Part shown: positions 1 through 7,841 of the stretch, piece after piece
How the letters are laid out: each line of letters begins with the position of its first letter
Position numbering within the stretch: the first letter of the stretch is position 1
Assembly: GCF_001949145.1 (NCBI RefSeq)
Contig: NW_019091527.1
Location: 91,234 to 106,772 of the forward strand
Reading direction: 5' to 3'
Source: Acanthaster planci
Taxonomy: Eukaryota; Echinodermata; Asteroidea; Valvatida; Acanthasteridae
DNA length: 15,539 nucleotides
Made by a program: the position numbers and the translations under genes
The notes under the pieces: generated by a model
Databases searched by the model: none
Told to the model about the DNA's origin: nothing
The model's input: only the letters and a program-made list of their open reading frames with translations

Positions 1-301
1 CACCGTGATATCTGGATGCTGTCCAAGTGATGAAGACAGTTTCGCCAGCTTAGCCACTTAGGTAGGCACTCTTCAGGAAGCCGTTTGTCCCATGAGTGCC
101 GTGAGGTGTTGTTTTCTCCTTTGATTGCTGTGTTGATCTCGCGAAGTATGATCTTGCCCTCGATGGTGACAGTAGCTATGAAGCCCAGGGGATCAAAAAT
201 GGAGTTGGCTATGGACAGGACTCCCTGCCGTGAAAATGACCTCTCGTGTAGGTTAACTTTATAAGTCAAATGGTCAGAGACCAGCACACTGATACTGCTC
301 T
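1..301 (-). mobile_element. BEL/Pao LTR retrotransposon polyprotein fragment (Pao peptidase A17 region), partial
   Basis: On the minus strand a frame of about 100 codons stays open from a stop codon near 302-304 to the window edge. Its translation has the hallmark of the BEL/Pao polyprotein segment between reverse transcriptase and RNase H/integrase (Pfam Pao peptidase, A17 type): an arginine-rich lead, then a block reading SIANSIFDPLGFIA, a K-I-I-L-R-E-I segment, and a downstream W-D-x-x-L-P-E-E motif. These are in the usual order and spacing. No start codon or LTR is visible. The upstream side ends at a stop and a short duplication at 290-324, so this copy is probably truncated there, while it continues past position 1. 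In an element of this kind the region belongs to a cytoplasmic Gag-Pol product. I infer a relic; whether the rest of the copy is intact cannot be seen. Confidence 0.8.
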
Positions 302-324
302 ACTGCTCGGTGATACTGCTCTAC
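290..324. repeat. 14-bp direct repeat at the edge of the BEL/Pao fragment
   Basis: The 14 bases tgatactgctctac occur at 290-303 and again at 311-324, separated by 7 bases. The first copy contains the stop codon that closes the BEL/Pao frame, so this small duplication marks where recognisable element sequence ends. Confidence 0.85.
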
Positions 325-868
325 ATGTACTTTTACCCTGGTCTGGTCATTTTCAACCCAAGTGTCCGAAATGATATGATGTGAACATTACAACAAATAT
401 CCTTAGACTGTTTTTGTAAGCAAAATACTGAAGAATAAATATAAAAAAAGACGTACCCTAACGAAACTGCTAAAACAACACGTACCACATACGGAAAGCA
501 CTTTCACACGTGCACCCATTCATTAATAGCGTGCGCACACACACAGACTGGTTCCCGTCCTGGCCCTACGTTCAGCAGGAGACTACGTAGGGAACGGGAC
601 GGAATTCCGCCACTCACAACCTCATCTCCATGGTTTCAAGCAGCGGGGCTGCTCTGGATTGGAAATAAAGTAACAACTTAGGACAAGGTTGCATCATGCT
701 GCATTAACTAGTCTTCATTCCGTCATCGATTTCACTGTTTATTAAAAAAAATGAAACATTACTGTGTTGTACTTATATCAGTGGTTGAAGATTTGACTCG
801 AGCGGAGGTAATTTTGCCTTTTGCAACCGCGTGAATGCGTGGTAGCTAGATGCGCATTTTGTACTTAT
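325..868. other. non-coding spacer, nothing recognised
   Basis: This stretch has no convincing coding frame. It holds a short CA-rich run at 535-546 and an imperfect inverted repeat at about 549-602 (gttcccgtcc against gggaacgggac). I see no gene, promoter or element boundary in it. Confidence 0.5.
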
Positions 869-1013
869 CGTCTCAACTGGTCTCAAGGTGGAGACCCGAG
901 ACTAATGCATTCAAGACCGGCCCTCCCAAGACCGAGACTTTGACAGGGTGAGACTGAGACTGCAAAAAAAAGGTCTTGAGACGGTCTCGAGACCGAGATC
1001 AGGTCTCGAGACC
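869..1013. repeat. cluster of GGTCTC/GAGACC units with two perfect 12-bp palindromes
   Basis: GTCTC, GAGAC and near relatives (GTCTTGAGAC, CGAGACT) recur about every 8-20 bases through this stretch, on both strands. The 12-bp palindrome GGTCTCGAGACC occurs exactly twice, at 983-994 and 1002-1013. Density falls to background right after the second palindrome, at the sequence tacatcactg, which looks like an element terminus. Possible explanations are a degenerate short tandem repeat or the tail of a non-autonomous element. I cannot name the family. Confidence 0.7.
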
Positions 1014-1372
1014 TACATCACTGATTATATTACATTTCATTTGTTGTATGAAGTGAATCAAAAGAGATATCCTCTTCTAGAATGTGAAAAGAGAGAGTTT
1101 GCAAAATGCAATGGGAAGTGAAAATGACGTTCATCGCCAAGGTCATCAGCAGTTTCTTTGTTTTTGTGAGCCTCCTTGAACATTTCTTTTTTGGTTATAG
1201 CTTTTCTTTTTTTGGTTATTGCTTTAAGGTCACAAACATGTTTGAAGGGCTCGCCAAAACCCGCCATCAATCTCTGTTGAGAACGAGCTCAGACTTTAGG
1301 CAAATCGTGTGACGGCCGCCCTGCAAGGCGGGTGGCGCAGGAGGGCGCTATCTGAAAAATTGATGTACTGTA

Positions 1373-1388
1373 CGCGCACGCGTGCGCA
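1373..1388. promoter_or_regulatory. CpG-rich palindromic element, NRF1-like, upstream of the THAP gene
   Basis: The 14-base perfect palindrome gcgcacgcgtgcgc (1374-1387) lies about 160 bases before the THAP start codon, in a locally CpG-rich zone (1310-1390) that contrasts with AT-rich surroundings. It resembles the NRF1 consensus YGCGCAYGCGCR with about two mismatches. At 1333-1350 lies ggcgcaggagggcgcta, which shares its GAGGGCGCTA core with CTCF sites. A promoter role is inferred from position and composition only. Confidence 0.3.
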
Positions 1389-1547
1389 TTTGCCAATAAT
1401 TATTGTAGCAAAAGAAATTCGTTGCACTTGCAAGTAGTTACAGCACAAGATGGGACAACGAACGGCCGACGTTCTGCGAAATGAAAGAAGTTTGAGTTGA
1501 AAGGTTCATGATTTTGCATGTACTGACGCCGAAAATTGGCAGATGCA

Positions 1548-1901
1548 ATGCCATTCAGCTGCAGTATACGTGGGTGCACGACAAAGCAATCAAAGAGGTC
1601 TAGGGAGAAAGGACTGTATTTGCTGACCTACCCACGAGGCAAGAAGCAGCGAGCAGCATGGATCGAGGCAACGGACAGAACAGACATCGAAACGGGCGGT
1701 GTGTGGGAGCCAGGGCCCGATGCAAGGGTTTGTTCCAGGCATTTTGAAGGAGGTTGGGTGAGCAACAACTCCAAAGACGTCAACTTTAAGCCGACTTTAT
1801 TCCTGAAACCTGAGCCCCCACAAGCACAAGAGGAGGAAGATAGTGTCGATTCAGAGGGCGGAAAACAGAGAAAAGCTAAACGACAAAAGCTGACAGAAAA
1901 G
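1548..1901 (+). CDS. THAP-DDE gene exon 1: THAP zinc finger
   Basis: The start ATG at 1548 gives MPFSCSIRGC, the standard THAP opening. Zinc ligands are C5, C10, C62 and H65, followed by F66. The conserved Pro is P29 in TYPRG, Trp is W38, and the closing FKPTLF (80-85) matches the AVPTxF box. After the domain come an acidic run and a lysine/arginine cluster (residues 106-114). The frame is open further upstream to a TTG at 1536, but ATG 1548 fits the family start. An out-of-frame ATG lies 5 bases before it. The exon ends at AAG followed by donor GTAGGC, phase 0. Confidence 0.85.
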
Positions 1902-4900
1902 GTAGGCTAGATCATGGAGGAAGGAATGTAGGCCTACTTCCTGAACTGTAAGTAAGGCACTACTCTGTAGGCCTTTCTGCACTCCACCTTTTTTATGGTT
2001 CTGCACACTGTGGCATTTTGAAAGCTGCTCAGCAATTGTACAAGATAAAACATTCGTTTGCGCTTGCTTAAGTAAATCTTCCCTAGGCTAAAGACCCTTT
2101 AATAATACCAATGGGCCTAGCTAACCTATGGAACTACTGGGCACAAGTGTATTTTGTTGTGTTTAACCTATATTATTGGCAAAAAATTAGGTTTTTCTAC
2201 CATCCTGACCTCTCATCCTTTGACAATCTGCACACATCTGCATTCCCTGTGGTCGTACATCACCTGGTCATGTGACAAAAACAGCACAACGAACATTTGT
2301 TGCTTTGGATACCAGACCCAATTATTCTGATTACTCTGATTAAGGTTGTGTATAGAGACATCGGGGAAATCTGTGGTCGGGGAACCACTCTAATCACATA
2401 TCGGCTCGACCATTTTGGAAGGAGGGGTTTTGAAAGTGGAAGGGGAGGGGGCTGACACAAGATCAGAGTATATCGTGAACCAATTTCATCACATTTTCAT
2501 GAAATTTCCCTCCCCCCCCAACAATTCTCAGTGACTCCTTTTCCCAGCACAGATTTGTGTTACCGCCACATCCAAATCACTATTTCACACCCTGACATCG
2601 CCACTTCTCTTCGCCTAACAGGATGGCCCCGCAGTAATCCTTTCTTCTAATTCTTTTTGCCAGTTTTGTCTATATGGAATTCTTTCTCTTTTTTCCTATA
2701 GCTCAGTATTATGCTAGGTATAATAGTGGCCGTAGTTACTACACCTTAGATTGATTGCTGATGTATTCTTTTGTGCCAGCATGTTAGTAATTCAGTCAGG
2801 AACCAGACCAGTCCGTAGCAAATGGATCTCGGACTTTTCCCCCTTTAATTTATTTCCAGCCATGGCGTTGTAAAGCATCTGTTTTTTTTTAATTATTATA
2901 CTTTACAAAACTTGCAGCCCAAAATTTGTGCTATTCATAAGTGTAGAATTGTTTTTATGGATATCGATTTGCTCTGAATGGCTTTCTAAAGGAAGGCGAC
3001 CAAAGTGCCTGCACTTCAGAGGAGAAGGCCCTCAAAATATCTATGAGCCATCACTCCTACTGCGGACAACGTCTGTCAGCCAAGAATAAAGATTCTGGAG
3101 ATCCACTCCAAGGACGGAACGGTGATGCAAGTGAGTCGAGAGCTACACTGGGTTACTATTGCAAATGCATTTGCAAGTTGTCACCAAACCCGACAAAAAT
3201 GGGGTGCTTTTGAGCTAAGACCTTTCAAAGTTTTGTGCAGAATGGATGTCAGTAGGAGCCCTCAGCTATTTGTCACTCGCGTGTCCATTTTTTGTCAAAC
3301 TGGGTGATACCAGGAAGCAGAGTTAATTTCTCGCTTTCCAAGACAAACTGAAAAAAAAATTCTACAGTAACCTGCCTGAAGGCTCACGTTGTTGGATCCA
3401 TTCACATTTAGATGAGCTTTGAAGCTTTTCATGGTGAAGGTAACAAGTTAGTTATCGAGGTTAACTGTGGGTTAGCACCATGCAAGGATATCTCTTTTAT
3501 GAGTATGTGCGGTTCTGAAAAGAACAGGAGGGCACTGTGCATGTCACACATACATGTACTCATGCTCCCACAAACCTTTAGAATCAGTTACATCAATTAT
3601 CGGCAAATTTGGAACATTCTCTCTTTTTTTTTTTCAATTTGAAACTATGAAATATGATTTGATGTACCATATTTTGGCATTTATTCCCCAACTGTCTTGT
3701 GCACAGTTTAACAGATGTTTTCCTGAAGGACAGCAGAATACTTTGCTGGGTAGATTCTTGGAACAATGTGTGGGGCATTTGAAGTGAGAGTCTAGGCAGC
3801 TGGATCGTGGCTAAGATAACTTTTGTTGTGCTGAGTTTTAGTGCTCTCACATATGTATGCTTCATCTTGCATTGGTCATTCAGGCATCATGCCTTGTTTG
3901 TTTTGTTTCGGTGAGTCAGTTCAGACAATTTAAAAACACATTTACACTATATCAACACAGCATGTACCGACTAATGAATGTGCACAAGGTTGTGACGTTG
4001 CTGCCTTGACTAATTCCAGTGAGGTGACGAGGGGAACATCACTTTCATGAGATTGCTGAATGCAGACTTATATGTTATTGGTTTTGCCTCGCAACAGCAG
4101 ATTACCAGCACTAATAACGTGCATACTGCTCTCAAATTGTACTCAACGGATCTTCTTTTCTCAGCACAGGAATTTACTAAGCAATAGTTTCTGCCTCATG
4201 AAACAAGGACAGTGTTGAGACAATGACCTCCCGTAAAGAAACACCTCAACATGTGCACCTACTCACATGTCCTATCCTCCAACATTGTGATTATCAATAA
4301 TGCAGACACAACAGAAGAGGGTCCCAAGTCCTTCGATGAGCTGAAGAAAAAGATCGCTGAGCTGGAGTACGATCTACAATGCCTGTCATGGAGCTACAGG
4401 AAAATTGAGGGTGACAACGCCAAGACCAAATTCTACACAGGGTTGCCGACTTTCCACGTCTTCATGTGGCTCTTCTCGTAAGTCGAAATGGACAGAATCA
4501 CAAAAATGACTTGTGATTTCGATGTGAGTTGTCGAAGATACATGAACATCACGAATGACTGAATATTCCAATATTCAACCTTCTGTTCAAGTACGTATTT
4601 GCTTGTAGCAAATTCCCCCAAGCATGATCAAAACATGCATGCTTGTGTGGTGGTCTACCCCGTTTAGTTTCAGGACCAGGGTCGGTTCCCCAGGGAAGGG
4701 AGGAGGCTAGGTGTCCAACTCAGCCGGATGTTGTTGGATAAGATCAAGCACAACAAAAAGTTTTTAACACTGGAAGGAAATGTAATTGTTTGGCCTTATG
4801 GTTAGGTATTTTTTGCCTTCATCTTGAGAATCATAACATCTGGAAATTGTTTTTTGGATGCAGTTTGGAAATGAAAGAATTGAAGTTTTTCTGTTTTTTT

Positions 4901-6766
4901 TTTCATTAATTTTCACCAACAAATATTCAATTTGAAAATAAGTATTCAATAATCAGCTGAATATATATTTGAACATTCAGCATCACCCTAGTTCCAGTGC
5001 AGTGTTTACATCACATGCAAAATATTAAGCAGAGAGACTGAGTGCCTGACAATGAAATGCATGCAGTTGTATGTCAGACTGCCATGCCAAACACAGAGCA
5101 TAGCATCCTCAAATTCATGTAGCAGTAGTGGTGTTCAACTGTCTTGCTCCTGTGTTTTCTCTGTGACTGTTAAAGACAGCCTTTTGTGTGAAGTCCATAA
5201 GAGTGCCAGATTCCAACAACACTCGGAATTCCTGACAAGGTTTTGATGGGCATGCGTTGTTTATGAATAAGTCTTTGAGCTGGTGATAACAGCAGTTCTT
5301 ATACACCCTGTGATATGCACTACCTTTTTTGACTCTAGCTGAGGTTGACCTGATTGTTTGCATAAATTCAACTTTGTGGTTTTTCTGTTTTTGATGTGGA
5401 TTGAGGTTGAGGTTGAGCTGATTGTTTGCATAAATTCAACTTTGTGGTTTGTCTATTTTTGATGTGGATTGAGTTTGATGTGCACATGCTCAGCTTTACA
5501 CAAACAATAGTGGAGCAGTATGTTTGCTGCCATCATTGTCTCATCCAGCTTACCCATCAACCTGTCCTGAGAACAGGCCAAAACCAGATTTGGAAGGGTA
5601 GTTTTTGCTCATTCAAAATTTGTCAAGCCCCCATTTCTTACATAAACCTTTCACACACTGGTGAACAGGCCTTCAGATTTCCTTCCTAAATACCAGGTGC
5701 CATGAGACGTGTGGCCTCAGGTAACACTGAGGGATTTCAGTTTCATACAGTTCTCATGGGAGAGGGCTGGCTGTTTTTAATCTTGGCCAGGAAGAGCCAG
5801 GCAGATATTGTAATCCTGGATGAAATCTTGCACCGAGCAATTCAAAAGTCCCCCATTTCATATAGTTCTTTGTAACAGGTATTACCGCAAGTAAAGCTTT
5901 TCCTTAAACCTTCCTACTGGTTTGTTTTCAAATGTTTCTTGGCTACAATTCTATCTGGCTCCATGTTTAATACTTGTTTTAACTCCAGATATCTTGAAGC
6001 AAAAGTTTGGACCATGACAGGTTCAGAGGAGAATGACACCAGCAGCAAGTCTTCAGACAGAAAGGTCGTTTTTCCCCTCATCGACCAGCTGTTTGCTACA
6101 CTTATGAGACTCCGCCTGGGCCTCCTCCTTCCAGACTTGGCCGACCGCTTCCGGGTATCGAGGAGGAGGATGGACAACACGGTAACGATGTGGATATTTT
6201 TGCTGGAGAAGGAGCTACGAGCCCTGACTCCATGTCCGTCGCGAGAGGCAGTGCGCCTGACCCTGCCACCTCATTACCGGCGCAAGCAGGGCTTGAGATT
6301 CCTGGTGGAGGGTGCTGAACTGCACATCGAGTGCCCGTCCAACGTGTCCACCCAATGCTACCAAAGACACAGGCACCACACAACTGTCCAATATCTGGTG
6401 GCCATTTCCCCCACGGGCCTCATCGCGTACGTCAGCGACGGGATTTTTGGAAAGGCGTCCGGTGGAGAAATTATGCAACGAAGTAAATTTCTAGCCCTGT
6501 TGGAGGAGGGCGATCTGGTGCTGGCAGATTCAGATTTCATGGTCCAGGATTTGGTGACAGAAAGAGGGGCTGTGCTCCGCGTCCCGTCCAACATGTCGGG
6601 ACCGTTCAAATGTCAGGTACAGAGTGCCATAGGCAAGGTTAGAGCATTCCGTATTTTGGACGGTGTGATGCCTCTGTCTCTCCAGAACATGTTGGGGTCT
6701 GTATTCAAGGTATGCTGCTGGCTGTCCAATCTCAGTGACTTCTTTGACTTGATTAAACCCAAGTGA
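1548..6766 (+). CDS. THAP zinc finger - PIF/Harbinger DDE_Tnp_4 fusion protein, four exons, catalytically degenerate
   Basis: Joined exons 1548-1901, 2992-3130, 4306-4477 and 5989-6766 give about 480 codons with no stop or frameshift, and all three junctions keep phase. Order in the protein: THAP C2CH DNA-binding zinc finger (residues 1-85); acidic then basic linker with a possible nuclear signal (about 95-115); short coiled coil (about 172-200); the family motif KFYTGLPTF (about 206-214); a helix-turn-helix of the kind that precedes DDE_Tnp_4 (about 256-290); then the DDE_Tnp_4 nuclease fold (about 315-475). Active relatives bind and cut transposon ends in the nucleus. Here the first catalytic Asp is Glu (6308-6310), the second Asp is kept (6527-6529), and the final Glu is Gln (6620-6622). 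Roughly 20 residues normally found between the last two are missing. I see no terminal inverted repeats around the gene. The open frame with a dead triad suggests a domesticated transposase; a young dead copy is the alternative. Confidence 0.75.
1902..2991. other. THAP-DDE gene intron 1, nothing else recognised
   Basis: This is AT-rich non-coding sequence with poly-T and poly-C runs. It opens with GTAGGC and, in my preferred model, closes at ctttctaaag. I see no embedded gene or bounded element. Confidence 0.5.
2992..3130 (+). CDS. THAP-DDE gene exon 2: linker (tentative)
   Basis: This exon is inferred from phase logic. Exon 1 ends in phase 0 and exon 3 needs one carried base. The only frame open through this block runs from an acceptor at ctttctaaag (2990-2991) to a good donor GTGAGT at 3131, leaving one base, which makes AAC with exon 3. 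The block encodes about 46 linker residues, including MSHHSYC (3043-3063). Other phase-0 acceptors exist at 3020-3021 and 3023-3024 and would remove 10 or 11 residues. No domain is recognised, so the exact start is uncertain. Confidence 0.5.
3131..4305. other. THAP-DDE gene intron 2, nothing else recognised
   Basis: This is non-coding sequence with no long frame resembling a known family and no bounded repeat I could define. The intron runs from GTGAGT to tcaataatgcag. Confidence 0.5.
4306..4477 (+). CDS. THAP-DDE gene exon 3: coiled coil and KFYTGLPTF motif
   Basis: The acceptor is tcaataatgcag (AG at 4304-4305) and the donor is GTAAGT at 4478, leaving two bases that form a Ser codon with exon 4. 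The peptide has a heptad-like stretch (FDELKKKIAELEYDLQCL) and then KFYTGLPTFHVFMWLF. The latter is a block I recognise from animal THAP/DDE_Tnp_4 transposases, where it lies between the coiled coil and the helix-turn-helix. This position links the THAP exon to the nuclease exon in one gene. Confidence 0.8.
4553..4980. mobile_element. candidate non-autonomous element with AT-rich imperfect inverted ends
   Basis: The left side (ctgaatattccaata from 4559) and the reverse complement of the right end (ctgaatgttcaaata ending at 4980) match in 13 of 15 positions. The interval is flanked by the 6-base direct repeat catcac at 4547-4552 and 4981-4986, as expected for a target-site duplication. TATTCAA-like words crowd both ends. 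The left inverted repeat starts six bases inside the putative duplication, which weakens the case. The element has no coding capacity. Confidence 0.35.
5341..5476 (+). repeat. tandem duplication, two copies of 68 bp
   Basis: Positions 5341-5408 and 5409-5476 are near-identical copies beginning gaggttgacc and gaggttgagc, with only a few mismatches. Both contain tttgcataaattcaactttg. The duplication lies in an intron and has no coding meaning that I can see. Confidence 0.9.
5989..6766 (+). CDS. THAP-DDE gene exon 4: helix-turn-helix and DDE_Tnp_4 domain
   Basis: The acceptor ttttaactccag (AG at 5987-5988) supplies one base to complete a Ser codon, and the frame stays open to TGA at 6764-6766. 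The peptide opens YLEAKVWTM, as expected after exon 3. It then shows the helix-turn-helix block (LGLLLPDLADRFRVS), the nuclease start (RFLVEGAELHIE), the core strand segment (TVQYLVAISPTGLIAYVS), the second acidic site (DLVLADSDF), and the last helix (VQSAIGKVRAFRILDG). The usual C-terminal block follows (VCCWLSNL). The family normally has VDxxE, ADRGF and VERAIG at the catalytic positions. The GRxSDK segment after the core strands is also altered, to GKASGGE. Confidence 0.9.
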
Positions 6767-7217
6767 GAAATAAGAGATTGAGTACAGAAAACGGAAGACC
6801 TCCAAGGTTGGTTCATACCCACCCTGAAAGTGAGCAAAGATGCGATTGTGTGACGTCAGACATATTTGCATTGCACATTCATGTACTTAACAGTACTTGC
6901 GTTTGAATCTAATGTATGTCACTGCAAACTATTCATGGCGTCGGTCGCTTCACTTTTGCATTTGCCCCAAGTATGAACTTGCGTTATGTGGAGTTCATTT
7001 GAAGTCCATTCCCCAGAGCCCCCCATCCAAGTGTACACAGCCTACGTTCAAAGCAAGTTAATTTACTTTACTACACCTCAACTATGCCCCCTCAGTAACT
7101 TCACACTTGTTACACCATTGCCGTTATGGCCTATTTTCTGTTTTGGTATCGTTTTTCATTGTTTTGTACAATGTTCTATGTAATTCTCTTTTCTTTCATG
7201 ATGCCCTGCAAATGCTA
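6767..7217 (+). other. probable 3' untranslated region of the THAP-DDE gene
   Basis: This non-coding stretch runs from the stop codon to the first good polyadenylation signal. A CRE-type octamer TGACGTCA lies at 6851-6858. I recognise nothing else. Confidence 0.5.
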
Positions 7218-7223
7218 AATAAA
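7218..7223 (+). terminator. polyadenylation signal AATAAA, plus strand
   Basis: A canonical AATAAA lies 452 bases after the THAP-DDE stop codon, with GT-rich sequence about 30 bases on (acggtgagtg). It is the first canonical signal after the stop, so it probably ends the plus-strand transcript. Confidence 0.55.
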
Positions 7224-7262
7224 TAGTTTCAAGCAGGGGAAGATAATAGTACGGTGAGTGAA

Positions 7263-7268
7263 TTTATT
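7263..7268 (-). terminator. possible polyadenylation signal AATAAA, minus strand
   Basis: tttatt on the plus strand reads AATAAA on the minus strand. It is the first exact AATAAA I find downstream of the CCT5 stop, but it lies about 1.44 kb away, so CCT5 may use a nearer variant hexamer (for example AGTAAA-type sites in the 7700-7970 region). Confidence as the true CCT5 end is low. Confidence 0.3.
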
Positions 7269-7404
7269 TGACAGCATTGTAGTCAAGTACTATTTTGAGT
7301 ACTAAGGATAATCTCTGCCGAATATCAAACTGGTCAGGAGGGAATAATAGTGGATTACATGGGCATTTGATGGTGCAAGGGGATAAAACATAAGACTTAA
7401 GAAA

Positions 7405-7446
7405 AATTACTTGAAAAGTACTCAGCTGAGTACTTTTCAAGTAATT
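7405..7446. repeat. 42-bp perfect palindrome
   Basis: The left arm aattacttgaaaagtactcag is the exact reverse complement of the right arm, with no spacer; the centre is CAGCTG at 7423-7428. A smaller hairpin (gcttaat, loop aat, attaagc) follows at 7447-7463. It is too perfect for chance, and I identify no element family. Confidence 0.95.
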
Positions 7447-7828
7447 GCTTAATAATATTAAGCAGTGACGGTCTGAAGTCACATCATTTTGTTGTCTTAC
7501 CCTTGTGCACATTCTATCACATGCCATGTTCTTACGCCTTGCCCCTAATGAACTCGACATTCCGCAGAGTACCCTGGTACTTCACTACAACACTAGTATT
7601 TGGATGTTTTGTACCCTGCATATACCCACAGCCTACAGTGAAAATAATAAAAACACAAAGACAGCAACACACTTTTTGACATATTTCTGCTGCCATCACG
7701 GCATCACAATTTACTGATTTTGCTGTACAAAAAAATACCAAATAATACACTAGTTGCACTCACACATAACATGAATAGTTTACTTTCCAATGGCATTTTG
7801 ATGACTTGGGAACTACAGCGTACTCGTA

Positions 7829-7841
7829 AGGTCAAAGGTCA
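7829..7841 (+). promoter_or_regulatory. perfect DR1 nuclear-receptor half-site repeat
   Basis: AGGTCA-A-AGGTCA: two exact consensus hexamers in direct orientation with a one-base spacer, the arrangement bound by HNF4 and by RXR heterodimers or homodimers. It lies about 870 bases beyond the CCT5 stop codon, with no nearby promoter that I can identify. Function is unproven. Confidence 0.35.

Larger units (their letters stand above)
4478..5988. other. THAP-DDE gene intron 3
   Basis: This intron of about 1.5 kb starts at GTAAGT and ends at ttttaactccag. It contains a candidate AT-rich inserted element (4553-4980) and a two-copy 68-bp tandem duplication (5341-5476). I recognise no coding sequence. 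Confidence 0.6.

Noticed and set aside
549-602. Possible hairpin RNA (gttcccgtcc against gggaacgggac)
   Set aside because: Pairing needs bulges and mismatches, and nothing suggests a promoter or terminator. Treated as incidental.
1536-1547. Start of the THAP protein at 1536
   Set aside because: The codon there is TTG. The ATG at 1548 gives the canonical THAP N-terminus (Met-Pro, then the first zinc Cys).
6530-6871. Antisense frames across THAP-DDE exon 4 (several of 60-113 codons)
   Set aside because: These are shadows of the real exon on the opposite strand and have no recognisable protein motifs.
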